From: QHXN01 sp032162705
GTDB lineage: Bacteria; Acidobacteriota; Blastocatellia; Pyrinomonadales; Pyrinomonadaceae
Direction: 5' to 3'
DNA length: 64,000 bases
Assembly: GCA_032162705.1 (NCBI GenBank)
Contig: JAVRON010000098.1
Coordinates: 1 to 64,000 of the forward strand
Below the pieces are notes generated by a model that saw only the letters and a list, made by a program, of their open reading frames with translations, had not been told where the DNA came from and did no database searches. This document shows, piece by piece, positions 55,150-63,501 of the stretch; the first letter of the stretch is position 1, and every line of letters begins with the position of its first letter. The position numbers and the translations under genes are program-made.

Positions 55150-56376
55150 ATGTCCGAAGCACCCTCGAACCTACACGCTCTCAAAGGTCGCGGAGTTTCA
55201 TTCTCCGAGTCGTCATCCACAGACGTTTGGGACAGTTACCCTCGACGTACTCGAACAAAAGCCCGTCCTCTCAACCAATTCAAGTCCGAAGGAGTTCACT
55301 TGCCGCCTTCCCCTGAGTCAGGACAGACGAGCAGACGCGAGTATCTCCTCGACCTCGCCGTCGGTGCTCTCTGCCTCATACTCGCCATAGCTCTGGCCGC
55401 ACACGCGTATGTCGGTCTCTTCTCGCGCTACATGGCCGACGACTATTGCACGGCGGCGACGGTGCGTACGGCGAGTCTGCTGCAAACCCAGAGGCATTTG
55501 TATCTGGGGTGGTCTGGAAGATTCTCCTTCACTCTGACCGTCAGCATCATCGAGTTATTCGGGACGCGCATCGTACCCTTTCTTCCTTTAGCCGCCCTGC
55601 TATGCTGGCTCTCGGCTTTGACTTGGGCGACCTATCAATTTCTGTCGCCGACATTCCGTAGAAAGTCGCTCCTCTTCTCGTTCTTCCTCGCGGAGCTGAT
55701 AATCTTCGTCACCGTCGCCGACAATAAGAGCGGAGTCTACGAGGCACTCTACTGGCAGACCGGCATGCTCTCTTTCCATCTCGCGTCGCATACGCGTGGA
55801 GGCGTGGGGGCATCGAATCAAGGGCGATTGAATCAAGGGTGGCGGCTGGCGTTCATCGCTGCATCCGGATTCTTACTGATGTGCTGCTGCCTTCTGCCGG
55901 CCTCGTATGCACTGTCGGCCATGCCGCCTGCTCGCGCACTCATCACGCCGCAGTTCTTACTGATCTGCACGCTTGCCTCGCTCGGGTGGACGGCGGGGAT
56001 AGCTTCCGGCAGACGCTTCGCCAGTCTTCAACTTCCACGCCGGTTTCCTCTCGACTTCCTGTTCGCGGCGCTGGCCCTTCTCTTGACGCTTCCGGTAATC
56101 GACTCTGCACGGCAGACGTTTTCAAAGGCGGAGAAGGCACGTACTCTTGCGCGCCTCTGGGATCGACAGGACGCGGAGATACGCGCGCGGCTCGCACGCG
56201 GCGAACGAGAACTGACCGTCCCGGTCGTCTACAACATCGGCGGAACGGATTTGTTGAAGAGAGACCCCGAGTGGTATGTCAACCATTGCGTGGCGGCTTT
56301 CTACGGCGCGGACTCAATCACAGCCGTCCCCGATGACGAGGGGTTTAGAATCCTGTCGGACGAGTCCGCGCCATAA
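55150..56376 (+). CDS. Polytopic membrane protein, possible DUF6056-like GT-C relative
   Basis: 408 aa from ATG 55150; the frame is open to 55081 but that part is leader. After about 60 variable residues, 7-8 membrane helices follow. The first extracytoplasmic loop has SRYMADDYCTAATV and GWSGRFS, a pattern I associate with DUF6056-type membrane glycosyltransferase-like proteins, where an Asp-Asp pair follows helix 1. The protein looks short for that group, and the middle (GASNQGRLNQGWR) carries a small duplicated GAATCAAGGG that may mark an internal deletion. The C-terminal 100 aa is soluble. Function unknown. Confidence 0.6.
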   Translation: MSEAPSNLHALKGRGVSFSESSSTDVWDSYPRRTRTKARPLNQFKSEGVHLPPSPESGQTSRREYLLDLAVGALCLILAIALAAHAYVGLFSRYMADDYCTAATVRTASLLQTQRHLYLGWSGRFSFTLTVSIIELFGTRIVPFLPLAALLCWLSALTWATYQFLSPTFRRKSLLFSFFLAELIIFVTVADNKSGVYEALYWQTGMLSFHLASHTRGGVGASNQGRLNQGWRLAFIAASGFLLMCCCLLPASYALSAMPPARALITPQFLLICTLASLGWTAGIASGRRFASLQLPRRFPLDFLFAALALLLTLPVIDSARQTFSKAEKARTLARLWDRQDAEIRARLARGERELTVPVVYNIGGTDLLKRDPEWYVNHCVAAFYGADSITAVPDDEGFRILSDESAP

Positions 56377-56445
56377 CACCATAGCGCTACGTCATTTCTC
56401 TCTGAGATAAATCTGAATTTAAAGAGGACTGAGAATAGTTCGGTT

Positions 56446-57768
56446 TCAGATACCGGAACGCGCCGCAAGGAGTTCGTACTGCTCTCTGGCTTCCTCGATG
56501 ACTTCACGCTCGCGGAGCGTCGTCAGCTCGCCGTCACGAAGCACGAGCTGCCCGTCAATCATCACGTCGCGCACATCACACGCCTCTGCCGAGTAGACGA
56601 TGGTCGAGACGACTTCGGGCCGCGGAGTCGTGTGCAGGCGTTCGAGGTCGAGGACGGTGATATCCGCACGCTTGCCTGCTTCAAGACTGCCGATCTCGTT
56701 TTCCAGTCCGAGCGCGCGCGCACCACCAAGCGTCGCCATGCGGAGAACCATCGACGCGGGCAGAGTATCCGCGCCGCAACTCACCTTCTGGAGCAGCGCC
56801 GCGGTTCGCATCTCCGTGAACATGTCGAGGCGATTGTTACATGCTGCGCCGTCGGCTCCGAACGAGACCGAGACGCCGCGCCCGAGCATCTCGGCGACGG
56901 GCGCGATGCCGGAGCCGAGCTTCATGTTCGACGAGGGGCAGTGCGAGACGTGCGTCCCCGCAGACGCGAGCAGCTCCATCTCATCCGCGTTGACGTGGAC
57001 GCAGTGCGCGAGCAGGACGTGCGGGCCCGAGACGCCGACCGAGTCGAGGTATGCGATGTTCCTTTGGCCCGTTTCACGCTCGACCAACTCGATCTCGGAG
57101 CGATTTTCGGAGGCGTGTGTGTGAATCATTACGCCGCGCTCGCGCGCGAGGCCCGCGACGCTCTCAAGCAGCCCACGCGTGCAACTCACGGCGAAGCGCG
57201 GAGCGAAGCAGTAGCGCACGCGCCCTCCGGCACGGCCATGCCACTCTTCGAGAAGCGCGAGCGACTCGCTGATCGAATCCGCGGCCTCCTCCCTGAGTCC
57301 CTCGGGCACTTCGTCACCTTTATCCATCATGCACTTGCCGATGGTGGCGCGGAAGCCCGTCTCCTCGACGACGCGAAAAACCTCTCCGGTGTGTCTGACC
57401 GTCTCCATCGTGAGCGCGCAGGTCGTTCCACCGCGAATCATCTCCGCGACGCCAAGCCGCGCCGAAGCACGCAAGCTGCGCGCATCGTGCGCGGCCTCCA
57501 GAGGCCATACGCGCCGCTTGAGCCAGTCGATTAGTTCGAGGTCGTCCGCCGAGCCGCGGAAGAGCGTCTGGCAGAGATGTATGTGCGTCTGCACGAAGCC
57601 GGGGAGCACGGCACAGCCGCGCGCGTCCAACGTCACGTCGGCCTGTACGGGCGCTTCGCCGATGGCTTCGATGCGCCCGTCGCGGACGAGCACGTCGCCT
57701 TCGACAATCGTATCGGCGGCGTCCAACGTAATAACCGTGCCGCCCTTGATTAGGACTGTCTGTGTCAT
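56446..57768 (-). CDS. Amidohydrolase, 5'-deoxyadenosine / S-adenosylhomocysteine deaminase-like
   Basis: 440 aa, TrzN/SsnA/MtaD group of the amidohydrolase superfamily. The metal site is complete: THIHLCQTLFRG (His62, His64), MIHTHASEN (His), LLAHCVHVN (His) and SFGADGAACNN (Asp). The stretch LELIDWLKRRVWPLEAAH is typical of enzymes annotated as 5'-deoxyadenosine or 5-methylthioadenosine/SAH deaminases, which recycle products of AdoMet reactions. Guanine deaminase or a triazine hydrolase cannot be excluded from motifs alone. It is a single-gene unit, transcribed towards the membrane-protein gene. Confidence 0.8.
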   Translation of the reverse strand: MTQTVLIKGGTVITLDAADTIVEGDVLVRDGRIEAIGEAPVQADVTLDARGCAVLPGFVQTHIHLCQTLFRGSADDLELIDWLKRRVWPLEAAHDARSLRASARLGVAEMIRGGTTCALTMETVRHTGEVFRVVEETGFRATIGKCMMDKGDEVPEGLREEAADSISESLALLEEWHGRAGGRVRYCFAPRFAVSCTRGLLESVAGLARERGVMIHTHASENRSEIELVERETGQRNIAYLDSVGVSGPHVLLAHCVHVNADEMELLASAGTHVSHCPSSNMKLGSGIAPVAEMLGRGVSVSFGADGAACNNRLDMFTEMRTAALLQKVSCGADTLPASMVLRMATLGGARALGLENEIGSLEAGKRADITVLDLERLHTTPRPEVVSTIVYSAEACDVRDVMIDGQLVLRDGELTTLREREVIEEAREQYELLAARSGI

Positions 57769-57884
57769 CGAGAATTGCTCAAAAGAGTTACGGGAGCGGC
57801 GTCTCTTGCCGCGCGATTATCCACGGACAACGGCGCGGCTGTAAAGCAGCAAACGACACAAGCAAGGCTGTGAACAGGTGAACG

Positions 57885-57960
57885 GGCGGAAGCCCGACCG
57901 TGGAGCAGAGCGTCATGGATGCGTAATCCTGACGCCCTCCCTCACGGTCGGGCTTCCGCC
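57885..57960. repeat. GAAGCCCGACCG inverted repeat
   Basis: GGCGGAAGCCCGACCGT (57885-57901) and ACGGTCGGGCTTCCGCC (57944-57960) form a 17-bp perfect stem. The right arm continues inward as ACGCCCTCCCTC, the same as at 12714 and 32749. It lies 28 bp after the recA stop and may end recA transcripts. Confidence 0.9.
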
Positions 57961-57987
57961 TTGACTGACTGTTGCTTTACCGCGGTC

Positions 57988-59046
57988 TTACTTCTTGCCG
58001 TCGGTCTTTACCGCAGCGACCTCTTCTGCTTCGTCCTCACCGTGGACGTGGAGACCAAGCGCCTTGCGTACGTCGTTCTGGACGCGTTTGAGCAGATCGG
58101 CGTTCTCCCTCAAAGCGTTCTTCGAGTTCTCGCGGCCCTGACCCAAACGCTCGCCGCCGTAGGAGAACCAAGCACCCGCCTTATCGACGACCTGGTTCGT
58201 CACCGCAAGGTCAAGCACGTCGCCCTCACGCGAAATGCCTTCGCCGTACATGATGTCGAACTCGACCTCGCGGAAAGGCGGCGCGACCTTGTTCTTGACG
58301 ACCTTGACCCTCGTGCGGTTGCCAACCATTCGGTCGCCGTCCTTAATCGCGCCGATGCGCCGGATGTCGAGACGCACGGTCGAGTAGAACTTCAGAGCGC
58401 GCCCGCCGGTCGTTGTCTCGGGGCTTCCGAACATGACGCCGATCTTCTCGCGAATCTGGTTGATGAAGATCAGGCACGTGTTCGACTGGCCGACGATGGC
58501 CGTCAGCTTCCGAAGCGCCTGCGACATCAGACGAGCCTGAAGACCCGGAAGGCTGTCGCCCATCTCGCCGTCCAATTCGGCGCGCGGAACAAGAGCCGCC
58601 ACCGAGTCGATGACGATGACGCCCACGCCGTTCGAGCGGACAAGAGCCTCTGCAATCTCAAGCGCCTGCTCACCCGAATCGGGCTGCGAGATAAGCAGCT
58701 CGTCGATGTTGACGCCGAGCTTGCCCGCGTAGTCCGAGTCCATCGCGTGCTCGGCGTCGATGTAGGCCGCCACGTCGCCCGACTTCTGCGCCTCGGCGAC
58801 GATGTGCAGCGCAAGCGTGGTCTTGCCCGAAGACTCGGGGCCGAAGATTTCGATGATGCGACCGCGCGGGATGCCGCCGACGCCGATGGCCGCGTCGAGC
58901 GAGAGCGAGGTCGTCGAGATGGCAGGGATGTCGATGACCTCTTTATCGCCGAGGCGCATGATCGAACCCTTGCCGAACTTCTTTTCGATGTTTGCGAGCG
59001 CCGCTTCGACCGCCTTGCCGCGATCCGCGCTCTGCCTGTCACTCAT
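57988..59046 (-). CDS. recA: Recombinase RecA
   Basis: 352 aa from ATG 59046, with GAGTGG eight bases upstream; GTG 59058 is an alternative. Walker A is GPESSGKTT, Walker B is GVIVIDSVAAL, loop L1 is PRAELDGEMGD, and the DNA-binding loop L2 region reads IGVMFGSPETTTGG. Homologous recombination and SOS signal. The C-terminus is acidic as usual. It stands alone between the amidohydrolase and trpA, with its own upstream region. Confidence 0.98.
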   Translation of the reverse strand: MSDRQSADRGKAVEAALANIEKKFGKGSIMRLGDKEVIDIPAISTTSLSLDAAIGVGGIPRGRIIEIFGPESSGKTTLALHIVAEAQKSGDVAAYIDAEHAMDSDYAGKLGVNIDELLISQPDSGEQALEIAEALVRSNGVGVIVIDSVAALVPRAELDGEMGDSLPGLQARLMSQALRKLTAIVGQSNTCLIFINQIREKIGVMFGSPETTTGGRALKFYSTVRLDIRRIGAIKDGDRMVGNRTRVKVVKNKVAPPFREVEFDIMYGEGISREGDVLDLAVTNQVVDKAGAWFSYGGERLGQGRENSKNALRENADLLKRVQNDVRKALGLHVHGEDEAEEVAAVKTDGKK

Positions 59047-59118
59047 ATTTGCTACCACTCTTTCTCGTCCCCTTTTCTCACGCTGTTAAATTTGGTGTTC
59101 TCAACCGAAGACCCGGAG

Positions 59119-59156
59119 AGTCTACCACAAACGACGCGAGAATGGAACACTGTTTC
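59119..59156 (-). promoter_or_regulatory. Candidate recA promoter with LexA-like box
   Basis: The minus-strand -10 TAGACT lies at 59124-59119. Over the expected -35 is GAAACAGTGTTC (59156-59145), one mismatch from the GAAC-N4-GTTC type dyad used by Gram-positive-type LexA. A weak -35 with an operator on top fits an SOS promoter. The LexA motif of this lineage is not known to me. Confidence 0.35.
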
Positions 59157-59292
59157 ACACTTGCAACGATATTTTTTTCACCCTGGCGGAGGTAAGGCTC
59201 GACGTTGTTCTGAAGCCGGGACAATATACGACAGCGACGGATTTAAGTCGAGTGTAAGTCGATATGGCCGCGGATGTGCCCGCGAAACTCAG

Positions 59293-59438
59293 TCCAACTT
59301 GAGTATAACGAAGCTCGTATTCACCGCAGAGGCGCTGAGGACGCGGAGGGGGCGCAGAGATAATTCAATCCTCTGCGAGTCTCTGCGTTCTCAGCGCCTG
59401 CGGCGGTGAACGTCGGTAGCTCTACGCTCAAGTGGAGA
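59293..59438. repeat. MITE-like palindromic repeat, copy E
   Basis: Core palindrome 59320-59410 (TTCACCGCAGAGGCGCTGAG to CAGCGCCTGCGGCGGTGAA). Outer pieces TCCAACTTGAGTATAACGAA on the left and GCTCTACGCTCAAGTGGAG on the right. The right end touches the trpA stop codon at 59439. The remainder of the 392-bp recA-trpA gap is the recA promoter region. Confidence 0.85.
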
Positions 59439-60227
59439 TTAATAAGGCAGCAACGAACGCGCGAACGCGCCGACCTGTTTGACGAGATCGGGACTGCCTG
59501 CGTGTCTCTCAATCTCTGCGACGAGCGCGGAGCCGACCACCACGGCGTCGGCGTAAGCCCAGACTTCCGCGACCTGCTCGGGCGTCGAGATGCCGAAGCC
59601 GACGGCGACGGGCAACTCCGTCACGTCGCGCACGCGCGCCACAAGTCGCTCGGCCTCCGCGCTCATGCTCTCGCGTGCGCCCGTCACGCCCGCGCGCGAG
59701 ACAGCATAGACAAAGCCGCTGGCACGCTCGGCGATCATTCGGAGCCGTGCGTCGGACGTGGTTGGCGCGGCGAGGAAGATTTGGTCGATGCCCTTTTGTG
59801 CGAGCGTCCGGTTGAAGTCGGCGGACTCTTCGGGGATGAGGTCTGTGACGAGTATGCCGTCAACACTGAGGCGACGAGACTCTTCCGCGAGACGCTCGAC
59901 GCCGAACTGTAGAAGCGGGTTGAAGTAGCTGAAGAGCACGACGGGCACGTCGGTCTCGCGCCGCGCGTCGGCGAGCGTTGCCAGAATGTCAACGAGGCCG
60001 GAGCCGTGTCGCAGGGCGCGTTCGGAGGCGCGCTGGATGGTTGGGCCGTCGGCGACGGGGTCGCTGAAAGGAACGCCGAGTTCGATGAGGGTCGCGCCCG
60101 CGCGCGCGAGTTCGACGATGAGAGCGCGCGTCGTCGAGAGGTCTGGGTCGCCCGCCGTGATGAAGGGAATGAAGCCGCGCCGTCCTTCGCGCCGGAGAGT
60201 CTCGAAAGCGTCGCCGATTCGGCTCAC
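59439..60227 (-). CDS. trpA: Tryptophan synthase alpha subunit
   Basis: 262 aa from GTG 60227, which has GAGGAG five bases upstream; an earlier in-frame GTG at 60242 has no such site. The motif IELGVPFSDPVADGPTIQ contains the catalytic region, GILVTDLIPEE holds the second acid, and VGFGIS is the phosphate loop. Makes indole from indole-3-glycerol phosphate and channels it to TrpB. Last gene of the trp cluster. Confidence 0.96.
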   Translation of the reverse strand: MSRIGDAFETLRREGRRGFIPFITAGDPDLSTTRALIVELARAGATLIELGVPFSDPVADGPTIQRASERALRHGSGLVDILATLADARRETDVPVVLFSYFNPLLQFGVERLAEESRRLSVDGILVTDLIPEESADFNRTLAQKGIDQIFLAAPTTSDARLRMIAERASGFVYAVSRAGVTGARESMSAEAERLVARVRDVTELPVAVGFGISTPEQVAEVWAYADAVVVGSALVAEIERHAGSPDLVKQVGAFARSLLPY

Positions 60228-60291
60228 GAAGTCTCCTCGCACATCTTTCGGCTCACGAAATCTCCTTAACTCGTCTCACGAAATCTCTTCG
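60221..60291 (-). repeat. Three tandem copies of the trpA initiation module at the trpB-trpA junction
   Basis: On the minus strand the module GAGATTTCGTGAG[AC]CGA occurs three times, with CTCACG anchors at 60223, 60252 and 60275 on the plus strand. The first copy supplies the trpB stop and the third supplies the trpA SD and GTG. The middle copy (AAGGAGATTTCGTGAG) has both an SD and a GTG but would give a short frame. Confidence 0.85.
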
Positions 60292-61493
60292 CCTGTCGCT
60301 TCGGCGACAGTCTGCACGTCCTTGTCGCCGCGCCCCGAAAGATTGACGACGAGCGCCTGCTCGCCGGACATCTCTCTTGCGAGCTTCAGCGCGTGCGCGA
60401 CGGCGTGCGCCGATTCGAGCGCGGGGATAATGCCTTCAAGCTGCGAGATGAGACGGAAGGCTTCGAGCGCTTCCGTATCGGAGGCCGAGACATACTCGAC
60501 CCGTCCAGCATCGTGCAGGAAGGCGTGTTCGGGGCCGATTGAAGGATAGTCGAGTCCGGCGGAGATCGAATGTGTAGATGCAATCTGTCCGCCCTCGTCC
60601 TGCAAGACATAGCTCAACGTCCCCTGCAAGACACCGGGTCGGCCTCCGCCCGTCCGGTTAAAGCGCGCGGCATGAAGCCCTAACTCCGAGCCAGTGCCGC
60701 CGGCCTCGACGCCGACCATCCGCACTCCCGCGTCTTCGAGGAACGGGTGGAATAGTCCGATAGAGTTCGAGCCGCCGCCGACGCATGCGACCAGAGCATC
60801 GGGCATGCGCCCTTCCCTTTCGAGAAACTGCGCGCGTGCCTCGCGCCCGATGACGCTCTGAAACTCGCGCACCATAAGCGGGTACGGGTGCGGCCCGAGC
60901 GCGCTCCCCAGAAGATAATATGTGTCGGCGACGTTCGTCACCCAGTCGCGCAGCGCCTCGTTGATGGCGTCCTTGAGCGTGCGCGAGCCTGCCTCGACCT
61001 CGCGCACCTCCGCGCCGAGCAGACGCATGCGAAAGACGTTCAGGCGCTGGCGGCGCACGTCCTCCGTGCCCATGTAGACGACACACCGCAGGCCGAAGAG
61101 GGCGCAGACCGTAGCCGTCGCGACGCCGTGCTGGCCCGCGCCCGTCTCCGCGATGATGCGGCGCTTGCCCATCCGTCGCGCGAGCAGAACTTGCCCGAGC
61201 GCGTTGTTGATCTTGTGCGAGCCTGTGTGCGAGAGGTCTTCGCGCTTGAGATAGATGCGTGCGCCCCCTGCGCGCTCGGTCAAACGCGCGGCATGGAAGA
61301 GCGGCGTCGGACGCCCCGAGTAGTCGCGCAGAAGCGACTCGAACTCATTCTGAAAACTCTCTTCGCGTCGCGCCGCCTCGAAGGCTTCGGTCAACTCTTC
61401 GAGCGGAGCCATCAGCGTCTCCGGCACGAAGCGTCCGCCGTAACGCCCCCAGTGTCCGCCCGCATCCGGGTTTGTATTTAGACTCTCGCTCAT
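60276..61493 (-). CDS. trpB: Tryptophan synthase beta subunit
   Basis: 405 aa, PLP enzyme. The PLP lysine is in THTGSHKINNALGQ-type motif (here SHTGSHKINNALG), the catalytic Glu is in ETGAGQHGVA, and the phosphate loop is GGGSNSIG. Standard TrpB1 type that works with TrpA. It lies 34 bp after the GGDEF gene and 48 bp before trpA. Confidence 0.97.
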   Translation of the reverse strand: MSESLNTNPDAGGHWGRYGGRFVPETLMAPLEELTEAFEAARREESFQNEFESLLRDYSGRPTPLFHAARLTERAGGARIYLKREDLSHTGSHKINNALGQVLLARRMGKRRIIAETGAGQHGVATATVCALFGLRCVVYMGTEDVRRQRLNVFRMRLLGAEVREVEAGSRTLKDAINEALRDWVTNVADTYYLLGSALGPHPYPLMVREFQSVIGREARAQFLEREGRMPDALVACVGGGSNSIGLFHPFLEDAGVRMVGVEAGGTGSELGLHAARFNRTGGGRPGVLQGTLSYVLQDEGGQIASTHSISAGLDYPSIGPEHAFLHDAGRVEYVSASDTEALEAFRLISQLEGIIPALESAHAVAHALKLAREMSGEQALVVNLSGRGDKDVQTVAEATGEEIS

Positions 61494-61527
61494 CGAACCC
61501 GCCCGGCTTTTCTCTATCTTCGATTAA

Positions 61528-62511
61528 CTACGCGCCGCCGACAATCTTGCGACCTGACTTAGAACCGGCAGACCCAGACGCCGATTCCGCCGCTCCGGCC
61601 AGAACGGACAGGTTGCGCCCCTCGTCTTTGGCGCGGTAGAGCGCCGCGTCGCTCGCGGAGTAAAGCTCGCGCTCCGTACGCGCGTTCGCCGGACACGCGG
61701 CGACGCCGACGCTGACGGTGACGCGGCCAACTTCTTCGAGCGGATTCTCCGAGACGGCGAGCCGCACGCGCTCGGCGGCGGCGGCGGCCTTGTCACTCCC
61801 CACACCCGCGAGGAGCAGCGCGAACTCCTCTCCACCGAGACGCGCGGCCGTGTCGTTGTCACGCGAGAATTCGGCGAGCGCCGAGGCGACGAAGCTTATC
61901 ACGCGGTCGCCCGCCGGGTGGCCGTAGGTGTCATTGACCTTCTTCATATGGTCTATGTCGAGCAGCAGCAGCGCACATGGAATCTGGTAGCGACGCCAGC
62001 GCTCGACCTCCTGACTGAGCGCCTTGCGAAAACGGCGTCGATTGGCAAGCCCCGTCAGGTAATCGCGGTCAGCCTCGGCGCTCAGTCGTTCGATCAAGAG
62101 CTTTTGTGTGACGAGCTGGCCCATGCGCGCGACGAGGAGTCGAAGCTCCGTCGGGATTTGGAAATAGTCGGAAGCGCCCGCGCCCATCGCTTCGCTCCGC
62201 AGTTTTGTGGTCGAAGGCTCTTCGCCGACCAGCACGACGGGAACAGCGTCCTGCGCCTCGCAGAGCATGCGCGCCAGCTCGACCGCGCTGATGCCTTTCA
62301 GATTCGCGTCGGCCACGACGATGTGCGGTCGCGTGCGCTGGAGAGCGATGAGCGCCTTGACGCCGCCCGCGACACCCGCGACGACAAAGCCTCCTCCTTC
62401 AAGCTCCGCGATGTAGGCGGCCAGCGACGGGTTGTCGGTGACGAGCAGCACGCGTCCCTGGTCGCGCGCCGACTGCGTGCGGCTGGCAATGATTCGAGCT
62501 GTTGCGCTCAT
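61528..62511 (-). CDS. Receiver-domain diguanylate cyclase (REC-GGDEF)
   Basis: 327 aa. Residues about 19-135 are a receiver-like domain with VVADANLKG (phospho-acceptor Asp) and VVLVGEEPS. A short coil leads to the GGDEF domain (about 165-315), whose active site reads RLGGEEFALLL, so it should make cyclic di-GMP. A tail rich in Ala/Ser/Lys ends the protein. The usual inhibitory RxxD five residues before the active site is not evident. The gene lies between trpF and trpB in the same direction with a 34-bp gap to trpB, so it may be co-transcribed with tryptophan genes. Confidence 0.9.
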   Translation of the reverse strand: MSATARIIASRTQSARDQGRVLLVTDNPSLAAYIAELEGGGFVVAGVAGGVKALIALQRTRPHIVVADANLKGISAVELARMLCEAQDAVPVVLVGEEPSTTKLRSEAMGAGASDYFQIPTELRLLVARMGQLVTQKLLIERLSAEADRDYLTGLANRRRFRKALSQEVERWRRYQIPCALLLLDIDHMKKVNDTYGHPAGDRVISFVASALAEFSRDNDTAARLGGEEFALLLAGVGSDKAAAAAERVRLAVSENPLEEVGRVTVSVGVAACPANARTERELYSASDAALYRAKDEGRNLSVLAGAAESASGSAGSKSGRKIVGGA

Positions 62512-62670
62512 CTTCAGTCAGACTCGCTTGAAATTATCCCTGAACGAAAAGGCAAACGGTGGGAATGGATTGTTGGGGGCATTGTCTTCGGCGAAACTCC
62601 GAAACCCCCTGACTCGTTCCACGCCAGAATAACCGATGAGGTAGGCGGCGCGTCAAGTCTTTATGATGAA

Positions 62671-62801
<131 letters not shown>

Positions 62802-62816
<15 letters not shown>

Positions 62817-63443
62817 CCCCGCTTCCGCCTCTCTGACCTGCTCGACGAAGCGGCGCATGAGTTGAAAGCTTTTTCGACCGGGCGATGTCTCGACGCCGCT
62901 ACACACATCGACGGCGAAGGGACGGACGACGTTCACCGCTTCGGCGACGTTCTCAGGCGTCAGCCCACCCGCGAGAAAGAGCTTCGCGACGGCCTCGCGC
63001 GTCCGCCGAGCCACAGACCAGTCGAACGTCTTCCCCGTCCCGCCCCAAGCGCCCGCAGCAAAGGCGTCGAGCAGTACCGCGTCAGTCCCAAAGAGCGCCG
63101 CACGCTCGACTCCATAATCGGGGCCGACGCGCAGAGCCTTGATCGTCATCAATCCGCGTAATCCCGCGCAGAACTCCGGCGTCTCGTCCCCGTGAAGCTG
63201 CACCGCACCGACGCCCGCCTCAAGCGCCTTGTGCTCAACCGCCTCCGGGCCCGCCTCGTTGACGAAGACACCGACCGTCAGCAAGCCCTCCGGCATCTTC
63301 TCTATGATGTGACGCGCCGCCTCTGTCGTAACGTGGCGTGGACTCCTCTCATAGAAGTTGAAGCCGAGCATCTCAGCGCCCGCCCCGACCGCCGCGAGCG
63401 CGTCCTCCAGATTCGTGATGCCGCAAACTTTTACGCGAATCAT
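62802..63443 (-). CDS. trpF: Phosphoribosylanthranilate isomerase
   Basis: 213 aa from ATG 63443, the usual MIRVKVCGIT opening with the catalytic Cys. ATG 63485 would add 14 residues without family support. The catalytic Asp region reads DAVLLDAFA and the phosphate loops are LAGGLTPENV and VDVCSGVETSPGRKS. TIM barrel of normal length. The last residues ESRQ and the stop are encoded by heptad array 10. Confidence 0.95.
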
Positions 63444-63501
63444 AACCTTCCGCCGACGAAGTGCTTCCGAGTCGCTTCCGTTCATATAAACCGCATCAAC
63501 T

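Noticed and set aside
57919..59409. Long plus-strand open frame of 496 codons over recA
   Set aside because: It is the mirror of recA in GC-rich DNA, with low-complexity Arg/Asp/Val composition and no family match. The recA frame has all motifs.
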